Shown here in pieces: positions 45,571 through 56,571 of a stretch of 64,000 nucleotides of DNA; the first letter of the stretch is position 1; each line of letters starts with the position of its first letter. A model generated the notes under the pieces. It saw only the letters and a list, made by a program, of their open reading frames with translations, had not been told where the DNA came from and made no database searches. The translations under genes and the position numbers were made by a program. Origin of the DNA: Gigaspora margarita (lineage: Eukaryota; Glomeromycota; Glomeromycetes; Diversisporales; Gigasporaceae). Location of the stretch: positions 24,280 through 88,279 of the forward strand of contig WTPW01000611.1 of the NCBI GenBank assembly GCA_009809945.1, read 5' to 3'.

Positions 45571-46730
45571 TATGTCAAAGTTTCCACACTAGAGAAGAGT
45601 ATTTATTCAAGTAATTAGATCACAGGTGCCTCCCGGAGAACTTTAATATTTATTACATAGATGAGAGTACAACTAGCCACATGTACAACTTTGGTTGTCT
45701 AATTTAAGTAGTCTGCCTAAAGGTTCTATACTAGTTGCCATACCTGCAACCCACCTAGGAGGTTACCTATTTAAACCCTCTGGTCTTTGCTCCTCCTGCC
45801 AATCCTTCTTGTAACACCAGTACAGTCTTCCATTATATAAGGCAGTCAAGATTAGTTTCAGATGCTTACAGAATCCCCTTGGGACTACTTTATCTTCACA
45901 GAATACTTGGTAGAGCAGTTCCTGTTTCACACAGTTATTATCTATGCTTCGGTAACTTACATATCTACTAAGGCAGACCACTTGCAGTCTAGGAGTTATC
46001 TAAACCACTACTATTATCTACTTCTACTTTTGCAAGGTTCGCTCTAATTCTAGTACCTACTTTACTATCCTACTAGTCATTATACTGGATTCACAAACTT
46101 TTAAACCAGTTAGTTTGAAAGGGTTATTATAGCTTTCTTTCTTTGGTACCTACTAGTAAATAAAATTCATGTGCACAATTTTATTTGTGCACACAATTTT
46201 TTAAATTGGATGTGCACATGTGCACAAAGATTTTTCTTAATTAACATATAGGATGTGCACAATTTTATATACAAATTGTTAAAATATCACAAAAAAAATT
46301 TTCTAATATGCACATGTGCACAAAAATTTTTTTCAGATTTTATATACTAGTACCTACTGTCAGAACATAGATTCTTTTCTTCTGGTACAACTCTGGCAGC
46401 CAGGTTAGTGGACCTTCTCTTCAAGAGTCTTGTTGTTCTATTCTACGGCTCTGGTTTTCGATATTCCAGCTTTGGTAGTGCTATTGAAGATTTTTGCTAC
46501 TCCTTACTTGGAACTTGCCAAATGGGTTCTATTTCTTCAGTTTCTTGGATTTTTTGTGCTCAGGAGCTTCTATTCGAGATGGTATACCAAGAACTACAAA
46601 TAATGTACTCAACTGATTGACAAGAAACAGTTACTAGAACACAGATCTATTTTTCAAAGCATCACCAGTGCCCTAGACCTGCCGCTTGGAAGATGACAAC
46701 TTACCAACTTTTCTAAATCATCACACTGCT
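45571..46730 (-). mobile_element. Long SINE-like retroposon, copy 7 (full length, with a hAT MITE inside)
   Basis: On the minus strand it runs from a decayed head near 46720 to ACTTTGACAT next to 45571. The flanks (TAAATTTTTT type on both sides) are too low in complexity to fix the duplication exactly. The 196-bp insertion at 46154-46349 accounts for the extra length. Confidence 0.75.
46154..46349. mobile_element. hAT-like MITE with GTGCACA repeats, family 6
   Basis: Flanks GTACCTAC (46146-46153, 46350-46357) are identical, and that sequence is single in uninterrupted SINE copies. Ends TAGTAAATAAAATTC and AGATTTTATATACTA are inverted. Near both ends GTGCACA / TGTGCAC is repeated six or more times. 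Confidence 0.82.
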
Positions 46731-47485
46731 AATTTTTAAATTTTTTAACTTTTTAAAATTTTTAATTTTAAATAGAAAAATCTAGATAGTGCTTCTGTGC
46801 ATTTTGTATAATATACTAATAATTAATTTTGTTTAAAGTTAATTAATGATTCATGAGTAAATGAGAACTTAATACTAGGAAAATTTTTATAATAAAACAT
46901 AGTAAAAAAATGTTAAGTCAGAATCATGATTCCTGTAGTATTATAATAATTTTTATCCCTAAATTACTTATAACTTTTTATATATTTAACTAATTTTACT
47001 AATATTATATCATTAGAATCACAAAAACTAGTTCTACAACTTTAATTAAAAGCTCACAGGATATTAGCTTACTAAAAAATTAACTTTATTTAGTCAGAAA
47101 TGCTGATTTTGAGATTTTATGTGTCGCTATAGTTTTATTAACACAAATTCTCATTTATTCGTGGATCATCAATTAAATTAGAATTAGAGTTGAATCAAAA
47201 TTAGTACAAAATTGCAAGAGGATTATTTTCTTGTTAAAAGTGCAACAGAGGTTACTCTAGTAAAATTTCAAGATATAAAAATAGAAGGCACAAAGTGCAT
47301 GAATACTGTCTAGTCCAGTTCTTTTAAATTTTTCAATTTTTAAAATTTCAAAATTTTAAAAATTTAAATATTCAAAATTTTAAAATTTTCAATTTTAAAT
47401 ATTTTCAAATTTTCAAATTTCAAATTTTTAATTTTTATAAAAAATTTATAATTTGGTGCACCATGCATTATAGTGCACCCTATAG
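46731..47485. other. AT-rich DNA with decayed palindrome pieces
   Basis: At 46990-47060 a string AATCACAAAAACTAGTTCTA, CAACTTTAATTAAAAGCTC matches the palindrome at 7766-8290. TAAAAGTGCAACAGAGGTTA (47235) recurs as AAAAGTGTAACATGGGTTAC at 47916. No gene is visible. Confidence 0.45.
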
Positions 47486-47769
47486 GGGGATGGCTAAAGC
47501 CTGGTTCATTTATATGTTTTTGATTATTTAATTAAAATTAGGGTAAGGGTTAGTTAGGCGATAGGGTTAGAGCAAGTCTTATATGTAAAATTGTTTTCCT
47601 GACATTTTTTTTTAGTGCCCGAGACAGGTTTAGACACTCGTTTCTTGTATTTTTGGTATTTTTCATTTTTTTCTTTGTTTTTGTCTCGTCGGGCTGATCT
47701 GGAAAAGTCAAATATTTATGACTTGATTGGCTATTGGTCATATGACTGAACCTGGCTTTAAACGATCCC
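47486..47769. mobile_element. MITE related to 42091-42373, inverted orientation
   Basis: Inverted ends share TTTAAAGCCAGGTTC on the right and TAAAGCCTGGTTCA on the left. Flanks CCCTATAG (47478-47485, 47770-47777) match. Internal strings GAGACAGGTTTAGACA and GTCTCGTCGGGCTGATC match the complement of the other copy; GGGTAAGGGTTAG is telomere-like. Confidence 0.72.
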
Positions 47770-48209
47770 CCCTATAGTAGCAAATATAAATAATAATAAT
47801 TGGAATTCAGGTTAGAGTTAGGTTAGAAAGTTAGAAGTTTTGGGGTTGAGTTTAGATTTAAAATTAATTTAAAATTAGAGTCTAAAGTAATATTGTGAGA
47901 AAAGCATTTTTTATTAAAAGTGTAACATGGGTTACTCTAGCAAAATTTTAAAAAGAATAAAAGAGGTGCACTATCGTGCATAGTGTAGCATTTTTTAAAG
48001 CCTTTTTATAATTTCAAAATTTTGAAAGTTTAAAATTTTCAAAAAAATTGCACTTTTGGCCCAAATAAAATACTATAAAATAAATATTCTTTAAAAAAAT
48101 TAATGCAGTTCTGTACTATATAAGCAAGACAGGTTTTTAATCAAATAAAGCATATTTTTATTTCTAATAAAATATTTTTGTATTAACAAATTTATAAATA
48201 ACTTTTATA

Positions 48210-49090
48210 CAGTTGGCTCTCTTTAATCTGGTCTCTATATTCTGAATTCTTTATATATTGAACTAAAATCTTTAGAATGAATAATTTATATTTATTTACT
48301 TTGAATATACTGAATTCATATAATAAATTTCATAATCCAGATCCAAATACAAATTAATTAGTACATATAATATTTTAATTAAATAAATTTATTTTGTATT
48401 ATAAATAAAATTTATGGTACAACAAAAAGTAGTTATTTTCAAATTTATAACAATAAATAAATATTTTGTATTACCATAAGTCCCTAAAAATATGCTACCT
48501 TTTTTTGGCTGATTTTAAATACAAAAATTCAGAAGTAACTTATAAAGTAATTTTTGTTAATCGATTATAATTGCTACATAGTAAAGTTATAAATTTACTA
48601 TATAAATTGATTATAACTGCTTAAGTAAACTTATTCTAGAGATCGAAATACATATATTCTAAAATTTTCATATAATTAGATAATTTTTTATTATTTGACT
48701 TTTAATTTTTATATTCAACAAATATGTTTTTTAAAAAAAATTAATTTTTTCTGTTGAATGTAAAATTAAATGCCAAATAATAAAAAGTTATTCAATTTAT
48801 ATAAAAAGTTTAGAATATACATATTTTGATCTTTAAAATAAGTTTACTTAAGTGCTCATAATCGATTTATATAGTAAAATTATAACTTTACTATGTAGCA
48901 AGTATAATCGATTGTAAGAGTAGCTTATTTTAAAACTAGCTTATTTCAAGTCACATAAGGCTAATTTTATTGGTTACTCTTTATATACTATTAGTATTCA
49001 GTTTAGAAAGAGAAATTTTGTATTTCAACCTTCCTTTATACTGAACAAAATCTCTTGAGATAGCCTGTTCGGATTAAAGAGAGGCAACTA
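48210..49090. mobile_element. Pogo-like TA-flanked MITE with a Tc1-like insertion
   Basis: TA flanks (48208-48209, 49091-49092) surround inverted ends CAGTTGGCTCTCTTTAATC and GGATTAAAGAGAGGCAACTA. They resemble pogo/Tigger termini, which start CAGT and contain a CTC...TTAATCCG string. About 400 bp belong to this element; the rest is the AATAAGCTAC-family copy at 48474-48960. Confidence 0.68.
48474..48960. mobile_element. Tc1/mariner-like MITE, AATAAGCTAC family, decayed copy E
   Basis: It keeps GTCCCTAAAAATATGCTACC on the left and AACTAGCTTATTTC on the right, with the mirrored TGCTACATAGTAAAG and CTTAAGTAAACTTATTC strings, but the outer ends are diverged. Confidence 0.6.
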
Positions 49091-49129
49091 TATAATTAGC
49101 TACTTAAATTGATTTAATTTTATATTATT

Positions 49130-50340
49130 AATATATATTTTAAAAAGGCAAAAGGAACAAAAAAAAGATTCACAACTCTTTCTGATGATCTCTCATACCA
49201 TTTTTTTTCACAAATGCTAACCTACGAAAACTACATAGATAATATATCTAACCACAACAGAACTTCACCAGTAGCACTAGGACTAAAGACTATTCACTGC
49301 ATGTTTTGGTTGTAACTGAAATAGAGTTGAAAAAGAGTTGAACCCTTGTAAGCGAGGTCTCCTGGCAAATGACTATAGTATTACCAAGTAAAGAAGTAAT
49401 AGACAAGCCCTGGAGTTTGGTCAAAATTTACGGAAGCTCTAGCAGAAGTAAATATTGGGTTAGAGATATTTTTCTATATAGCATAACTCTGCTAACTCGT
49501 TATAATATGGTACACCTCCCTCTCGCTCCTTTGGCTTTGTCATATTTTTAACAAAGTGGGCTTTCTAGTTTACTCCTTCCAAAAGATTAGCAGTGTTTAC
49601 TGCTTCCAATTTGGGTTATGCGTCTACCAAAATGGAATTGTTGACGTCAGGAGTAGAACTGCATGTCTCTCACTAAATAAAATTAATCACTAATCGGATG
49701 GGATAAACAATAAATGGTTTAACAGGAATCTTTATAGAACCATCTAGAAAATTCTTGTATTATTGCATTTTTAGATATATTTGTTCGTTCTAGTTTTTCT
49801 TTTTTTTATATATAGTACTTTGATAGAGTAGTAGCAGTATACTTTATGCAGTCTATATAATTTTTTAAATGTATTCACAATCTTTTTCAAAATTGCTAAC
49901 TTTTCTTTGTCTTCCTTTTTTTTTCCTCTTTTTTTGTTTTTAGTTAGTTTTTGGTTTTGTTTAGGTTTTGTAGGATTACCCTCTTTTTTTTTTATTCCCT
50001 TTTAGTTTTGTAAACACCTTTTGTTTATAAGAGTAGAGCTTTAAGTCTTCTTATCCTAAAGGCTAGATAAGAAAGATTAAGGAAAAGTTAGCAATCTTGA
50101 CAAGGCTAACAACTGCCAACAGTGATTTAAAAATCAGACACATGTATTGCTAAGGTTTTTAAGAAGAAAATAGTTGTTGTGGCAGATTGTATTTAGGTAC
50201 TTTGGTAACTAGATAAGTTTTTATTGTGAAACGGAAAGTAATAGTAGTATTATCATGTCAGGTGTTTTGCAATAGCACCATTGTACTTAACTTTGAAACA
50301 ATAAAGGCAAGATTGCTAAAAGGTAAAAAAAAAAAAAAAA
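49130..50340. other. Less repetitive stretch before the gap; possible exon-like island
   Basis: From about 49180 to 49720 base composition is closer to coding DNA, and I find none of the repeats seen elsewhere. A frame at 49369-49551 reads SKEVIDKPWSLVKIYGSSSR, continuing SKYWVRDIFLYS, then stops. No family was recognised. From 49780 to 50340 the sequence is T-rich, with TTTAGTTTTGTAAACACC and similar strings, and ends in an A-run against the gap. Confidence 0.25.
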
Positions 50341-51254
50341 NNNNNNNNNNNNNNNNNNNNNNNNNNNNNNNNNNNNNNNNNNNNNNNNNNNNNNNNNNNN
50401 NNNNNNNNNNNNNNNNNNNNNNNNNNNNNNNNNNNNNNNNNNNNNNNNNNNNNNNNNNNNNNNNNNNNNNNNNNNNNNNNNNNNNNNNNNNNNNNNNNNN
50501 NNNNNNNNNNNNNNNNNNNNNNNNNNNNNNNNNNNNNNNNNNNNNNNNNNNNNNNNNNNNNNNNNNNNNNNNNNNNNNNNNNNNNNNNNNNNNNNNNNNN
50601 NNNNNNNNNNNNNNNNNNNNNNNNNNNNNNNNNNNNNNNNNNNNNNNNNNNNNNNNNNNNNNNNNNNNNNNNNNNNNNNNNNNNNNNNNNNNNNNNNNNN
50701 NNNNNNNNNNNNNNNNNNNNNNNNNNNNNNNNNNNNNNNNNNNNNNNNNNNNNNNNNNNNNNNNNNNNNNNNNNNNNNNNNNNNNNNNNNNNNNNNNNNN
50801 NNNNNNNNNNNNNNNNNNNNNNNNNNNNNNNNNNNNNNNNNNNNNNNNNNNNNNNNNNNNNNNNNNNNNNNNNNNNNNNNNNNNNNNNNNNNNNNNNNNN
50901 NNNNNNNNNNNNNNNNNNNNNNNNNNNNNNNNNNNNNNNNNNNNNNNNNNNNNNNNNNNNNNNNNNNNNNNNNNNNNNNNNNNNNNNNNNNNNNNNNNNN
51001 NNNNNNNNNNNNNNNNNNNNNNNNNNNNNNNNNNNNNNNNNNNNNNNNNNNNNNNNNNNNNNNNNNNNNNNNNNNNNNNNNNNNNNNNNNNNNNNNNNNN
51101 NNNNNNNNNNNNNNNNNNNNNNNNNNNNNNNNNNNNNNNNNNNNNNNNNNNNNNNNNNNNNNNNNNNNNNNNNNNNNNNNNNNNNNNNNNNNNNNNNNNN
51201 NNNNNNNNNNNNNNNNNNNNNNNNNNNNNNNNNNNNNNNNNNNNNNNNNNNNNN
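50341..51254. other. Assembly gap (914 Ns)
   Basis: All bases are N. The left edge is an A-run and the right edge a T-rich run, so the gap probably spans repeats that could not be assembled. Confidence 0.99.
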
Positions 51255-51284
51255 TTCTTTTTTTTGTTTTTTTATATATATATA

Positions 51285-51526
51285 AAGAATATCAGTAAAA
51301 AAGAGACAAATCATTTTTAGTAAAATTTTTTTAATTTTTAAATTTAAATATCTTAACTATTTAATCAAATTTGCTAAAAAAAAATTTATTTTAATTTTGA
51401 AATTATATAGAATTAAAATAAAAAAAAATTTATTAAATTTATTAAAATAATTGTTAAGACATTTAAGTTTAAAGTCAAGAAAATTTTTACTTAGAAAAAA
51501 TTTGTCCCTTTTCTACTAACTCACTC
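51285..51526. mobile_element. TA-flanked palindromic MITE (GAGACAAAT family), copy 2
   Basis: TA flanks (51283-51284, 51527-51528) surround diverged inverted ends followed by AAAAAAGAGACAAATC and its complement. The body matches copy 1 at 19530-19777 almost base for base. Confidence 0.72.
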
Positions 51527-51528
51527 TA

Positions 51529-52001
51529 TATATTTGTTTTTTTTCTTTTTTTTTTGTATTTTTTTATTTTTAATTTTTTTCTATATCCTGGTACTTATAA
51601 TTCATTTGTGGAACTAAAACGTAAGATAAGTGTTTTTCTTTAGTTGTTTTTGTTTTTTTTTATTATTGGAACTAACTTTTTTTTTATTTAAATATTTTTA
51701 ATTTGGAATTTGTGATCAAAATGTAAAGATTTATTGGAGCCATTTTAATTCAAATTGGCAGGGTTTTCACCTTTGTTTAGTTAGTTAGTTCTTTTTTTTT
51801 TTGTTACTAACCTTTTTTATTTCCAGATACTAATGAAGTTGTAAAGTTATTAGTCATCATTATTGGAGTTGTAATTGGAGCTGTTGAAGTTGATATTGAA
51901 TGATATTAATTTTCTTAACTTGTTTGGGGCTTATGGGAAACCAAAGTGTTTAGGTTCTGAAAGGGGTACCATGGAAATTTTGTTTGTTTTAGTTTAGTAT
52001 A
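51529..52001. other. T-rich DNA, no gene recognised
   Basis: Poly(T) runs alternate with ordinary sequence. A short frame near 51825-51905 is too short to call. Confidence 0.4.
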
Positions 52002-52009
52002 GCATTAGT

Positions 52010-52270
52010 CAGTTGAACAATGATTTGGACAATTTTGAACAATTTTAAACAATTAAATAAAGTACAATTACCTAAAATTTTATTAAGATAATCTATTTTA
52101 ATTTTAACTAGAATGTGTTTAGCACCTGAAAAAATATTTAGTTATATTTTTTAGATAGATTTATTAATTATTAAAGCCTGGACAAGCTTTGGACAAACTT
52201 GGATATTTGGACAATTTTGAATGTGAACAAGCCAAAAAAGGCTGTAGACAGCCAAAACATACAATACTGG
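52010..52270. mobile_element. hAT-like MITE, family 1 copy b
   Basis: It matches the MITE at 1903-2181 through ACAATGATTTGGACAATTTT and AAGCCTGGACAAGCTTTGGA. The flanks GCATTAGT (52002-52009, 52271-52278) are identical. The left tip has lost about 18 bases relative to copy a. Confidence 0.85.
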
Positions 52271-52339
52271 CATTAGTTATTACATCTGTATTACAATTTT
52301 ATTTGTACTTTACTTTTTTTTTTGTTTATTAAAAATAAT

Positions 52340-52495
52340 AGATTTTTGAATAAATATGATGATCAATTAAAAATGATCATGTGATCTATATAACAACTGA
52401 TTAGTATTAGTTGTCACATGAAACACATAATCAATTTTGATTGGTCAATCACAAGGTTACTATAGTGATAGGTTGCTATAAAATAACACCTTTTT
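52340..52495. repeat. Fragment related to the GGTGTTATTTTATGG element ends
   Basis: GATAGGTTGCTATAAAATAA, CACC at the right resembles the end of 18582-18810, preceded by TTGATTGGTCAATCAC and an ATGATCA...TGATCATGTGATC hairpin. I cannot place the left end. Confidence 0.35.
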
Positions 52496-53039
52496 AAAAA
52501 TATAAAATTATAAAGAATAAATAAAAAAAAGTACATAGAAAGTTTTATTAAAATTATAGAATTTTTATTAAAAATAATCAAAAATCTCTTTAAATTTAGA
52601 AAAGTTAATATTATAAAGCTTTTTAAAAACCAATTCAACTAGATATTACTATGCTAGCTTTTTGATAAATTTAATTTTGGAGCTCTATAGCTTTAATAAT
52701 ATATTCTATATGCTATTTTATTATTCTTTTTTGTAATTTCTTTTTTTTAAAAAGTATTTTAATCTAACAAATTTGGTTAAGTTAAGAAATTTGACCTTTA
52801 TTTAAATTCTTATCTGTACTTACTCATTTAATAGTTTACTCAAATAAGCCCATAAAAATTACTTTCATACAATTAATTACTATTAATTTAAATATATTTA
52901 ATTTGTATTAATTTGGTAGATATAAAAGATTACATATTTACTAATCTATATGACTAAAATAGTAAGGAGCATTCTATTTATTAGCTAATTAGGGTTTCAC
53001 TAAGTAGCTAACCCCTACCCCATCTGATAATTTTTCAAA
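52496..53039. other. AT-rich DNA, nothing recognised
   Basis: No gene or bounded element was found here. Confidence 0.4.
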
Positions 53040-53315
53040 AATTTGATTGGTTAAAATTTTATATTATATAACATATATAAAAATATTAAATATTGAATAA
53101 CTTATGATCTACTAGTCCAATTTAGATAATTTAACTACCAAAATGCTTATTTCAATAAGACGATACTAACAAGCCTATATTCATCAAAATCCAATTATAG
53201 GATCCCAGAACCATTCAATTTTTGTATGATTTTTATAGTGATTTTTAAAATTACTAAGTAAACTTTTTTAATACTGAATAACTTTTAATCCACTAGTCCA
53301 TTTTGAATAAAAACT
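53040..53315. repeat. Partial fold-back with the shared palindrome grammar
   Basis: TTTGATTGGTTAAAATTTTA matches the outer arm of the palindrome at 10568-11350, followed by ATCTACTAGTCCAATTTAGA ... TCCAATTATAGGATCCCAG. A second, later half begins near 53270 and is cut by the Tc1-like copy at 53316. Confidence 0.6.
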
Positions 53316-53820
53316 ACTATATATTGCTAAAAATAAGCTAACCTCCAAAAATAAGCTACTTCTAAAAATAAGCTAGCTCCAAAAATAAGCTACTTCCTCT
53401 TTTGGTCAAGAAATACAAAAATATCTTTGATCTGAAAATAAGCTACCCTATAATTAATAAAAGTTTTATATAGTAAAGTTCAATTTTACTAAGCAAATTG
53501 ATTAAAGTCACTTAAGTAAACTTATTCAGAAGATCAAAATATATATACTCTGAAATTTATAATAAAATTGAAGTACTTTTATTAATTGGATTTTAATTTT
53601 TACATTCAATAAAAAGATTAAAATTTTATTAATATAATAGATTTGTTGAACGTAAAAATTAAAAGTCAAATAATAAAAAGTATTTCTTTTTTTATAAAAC
53701 TTTTAGAATAGATATAGTTTAGTCTCCCAAATAAGTTTACTTAAGTGCCAATAACCGATTTACATAGTAGAATTTAGAATTTACTTGTAATGACTATTGG
53801 TGATAATTGATCAAAAATCT
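53316..53820. mobile_element. Tc1/mariner-like MITE, AATAAGCTAC family, copy D (right end lost)
   Basis: The left end has CTATATATTGCTAAAAATAAG and then three more copies of a TCCAAAAATAAGCTAC-type unit, an expansion not seen in the other copies. The mirrored internal strings are present, but the sequence stops matching at TTGATCAAAAATCTT near 53820. Confidence 0.65.
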
Positions 53821-53841
53821 TAAAATTATATATATATAATA

Positions 53842-54485
53842 TAGAGGTCTTAGCTGGGTCAGGTCTGACCCAATCCAACTTGGGTCTGACCCAACTCAGG
53901 TTAGATCAGATCAGATAAATAAGGATCAGGTTAGAGAAAATCCTGGTTGGGTCAGATCTGAGTCAAATTATATTCAATGATCACAAGTAGTTGCTACATA
54001 GTAAAGTTAAAACTTTACTATATAAATTGATAAAATCTGCTTAAGTAAACTTGTTTGGAAGAACAAAATGCATATATACTAAAATTTTTATAAATTGAAG
54101 AAATTTTTATTATTTGACTTTTAATTTTTTTTATATTTGTCGAACATATTTTTTAAAAAGAATCTAATTTTTTCATTGAATGTAAAAATTAAAAGTCAGA
54201 TAATAAACATTTCTCTGATTTGGTTAAAAATTTTTTGTATATGCATTTTAATCTTCTAAATAAGTTTACTTAAGCAGTTATTATCGATTTACATAGTAAA
54301 ATTTAGACTTTACTATATAGCAACTATTATTGACTGGGTTTAACCTGGGTTGGGTTTGAATGAGGCAGGTCAGACCTGGGGCAGGTTTGACATAAAGTGG
54401 GTCAGACCTAGGTCAGGTTTTGACCCAAGTGGGTCTGACTGGGTTAGGCCCAAACCTGATTCAATCTGATCCAATAAGATCCCTA
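53842..54485. mobile_element. hAT-like element, family 7, with GGGTCAGACC repeats
   Basis: Flanks ATATAATA (53834-53841, 54486-54493) are identical. Ends TAGAGGTCTTAG and TAAGATCCCTA are inverted with small differences. Near both ends GGGTCAGACC / GGTCTGACCC is repeated many times. The centre (about 53985-54335) is the inner palindrome of the AATAAGCTAC family without its ends. Confidence 0.78.
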
Positions 54486-54593
54486 ATATAATATATATAT
54501 TATATTATATATAGAATCTAATTATTGGTCTACCCTCACCCCCTAAAAATCAGCTAATAAATGGCACTTTCCTAAGCTCATGGGCATTTACTA

Positions 54594-54596
<3 letters not shown>

Positions 54597-54638
<42 letters not shown>

Positions 54639-55912
54639 GTTTATGATGAGACCTTGCTCTTATCTTTATTAAATTTAATTGAAACTTTTTACAATACTAG
54701 AAAAACTTTCATTTTTTTAAATCTAATACTAAGAATAAAAACTCAGACATATACTGAAGTAAACTCAATACTTATCTGCGGCCTAAACCTACCAGAGTGG
54801 CCAAGGCTCACCTAGATTTGTATATATATAAAAATATTAGAAGGGTGTGTGGAGTATTTGATCCATTTAATAAGCCAAGTTTCTATTTTAAGTATAGAAA
54901 TATGTGTTGTGGATTCATAGTCCTGTGTATGATTTGTTGACTGACTGATTGAATTTAGAGAGATAGCTGGAGTTGGGTGTTGTAGATGTACTTGGTGATT
55001 TTGAGATCTGTCAATGCAGTATGGGATCCAGATATTTGTATAGATGAGATGGTTAATGTGTAGCAAAAGTTGAATAGTGAGTGTTCTTGCAGTTTTTTGT
55101 AATATTGTGTATTCACTTAGTGTATGAATAATATCAAGTGGAATGAGACCAGTTAGGGTAGAGAACAATGAGGGTTTGTTAGAAGAGTAATGAATTTGAA
55201 AACTATCAAGATGCATTATTTGGGTATAGAGGTTATTAGCAGTTGATTGTGAAATATCTATTTTGTTGGGTTTGAGAACATAGTGCAGTAAATCTTCTAT
55301 GATTTTTAGTATAGGTTCACAGGTTGGACATATGATCCAGTGTAATGCATAACTTGCTTGTTGGCATAAGTGATATTTGTTGGAATATGAAGGGTTTCTT
55401 TTGTGTAAAATGTGAGGAGAGGGAAGATCATTCATAAGTATTTTGATTCTGAATGATTTGAGAATTGAGGACTGGAAGCTGTGTACAAAATTGAGATTGT
55501 TTGATTATTATTAATGTAGAGCCAGGTTGCATTCCAGCATATATGCTGAGAGATCGTAGTCCATTGTTGAAATCAGTTTTGTAATGTCCAGAGTGCGAAT
55601 ATGTGTGCATAGCATACTGTTCTAACACTGCGACGAATAGGAAGTTCCATAGGAAGGTTGTCAATTGAAAGTGTAAATTGAGTATTGTAGATATTGTTGA
55701 AGTTAAAAAGAAGGTATGGAGCAATTTGGTAACTGTGTGCTAGTTGGTCTGCTTTGTTGTTGAAATCATTATCTTGATGTGTAGTGACTTTATAAAAAGT
55801 GATATTGAGATTATAGGATTTAATTAAATTTAGTAGAGTGTTCCAGATGGACCCATGGGGAGTATTTAGAATGTTTAGAGATTGGGATATTGGCTTATTA
55901 TTTGTGAGAGGT
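54597..55912 (-). mobile_element. LINE, 5'-truncated, with RNase H tail
   Basis: Read on the minus strand from 55912, this is the last 1.3 kb of a LINE (non-LTR retrotransposon). It ends in a 38-base poly(A), seen as T's at 54598-54635. An 11-bp duplication ATTTACTATTA lies at 54586-54596 and 55913-55923, so it inserted by target-primed reverse transcription and was truncated on arrival. A full LINE would be several kb; endonuclease and polymerase are missing. Confidence 0.88.
54812..55911 (-). pseudogene. LINE ORF2 C-terminal remnant (RNase H and downstream region)
   Basis: The frame from 55911 reads LTNNKPISQSLNILNTPHGS and then FYKVTTHQDNDFNNKADQLA, matching the end of a type I RNase H domain. 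In that domain the His and Asp of the TTHxDxxxNxxAD pattern are the catalytic-loop His and last acidic residue; the earlier acidic residues lie upstream of the truncation. Further on, HICWNATWLYINNNQ and ALHWIICPTCEP are typical of the C-terminal tail, with a CxxC pair that may bind zinc. One in-frame stop interrupts the middle. The last 207 codons (54812-55435) are in a shifted frame and end at 54812, so the protein is not functional. Confidence 0.78.
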
Positions 55913-55923
55913 ATTTACTATTA

Positions 55924-56570
55924 TATGCTACTACTTTTATAAGTTTAATTTGTTTATATTAATGAATATCTATAAGCGCTTTGTACTAAATTTAGTACAA
56001 ATTAAAAAAATCTTATTTTAACAATAAATAATAATTTTTATTTTAAACTTTGCTAAAATATTCTTTAATACCAATATTTTTTCTATATAAAATTTTAGCA
56101 AAAGTGATTTATAAAAATTTGGTATAAATTAGCTTTAAATAAAAATTACAAATTGCAAAACTTGCTATACTAAATTTAGTATAGCATTTTTAAAAATATT
56201 TAAAAATATTAATTTATTAGATAATAATAAAAATAATAAAAATTTATATTGTTTTTAATTAATATTTAATTTTAAAATTATAAAAAAATTATTAAAATAA
56301 AATTAATAGATTTGATATAAGGTAGTACAAATCCAAAAATAGTTAAATTTACTTTTAACATTTATAGTAAATTAATAGTAAACTAATAGTAAATTTATAG
56401 TCAATTTAATTTAAAAGCTTAAAAATAAATTAATATTAAAAAATTTTATTAAGCTAATATATATTAAATTTTTACCTTGTTATAAAACTAGCTTTTTGAT
56501 TGTAGTAAAAATAAATTTATTAAATTTTATTAAAAATTTTATAAAATATATTGATTTTAGTTTTTATATT
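55924..56570. other. AT-rich DNA with TTTTGTACTAAATTTAGTACA hairpin
   Basis: A short inverted repeat TACTAAATTTAGTA occurs at about 55983-55998 and again at 56169-56184 and 58709-58724. No gene is visible. Confidence 0.5.
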
Positions 56571-56571
56571 A

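Noticed and set aside
50226-51320. Long open frames on both strands across the gap
   Set aside because: They consist almost only of unknown bases; the real sequence on either side gives no protein.
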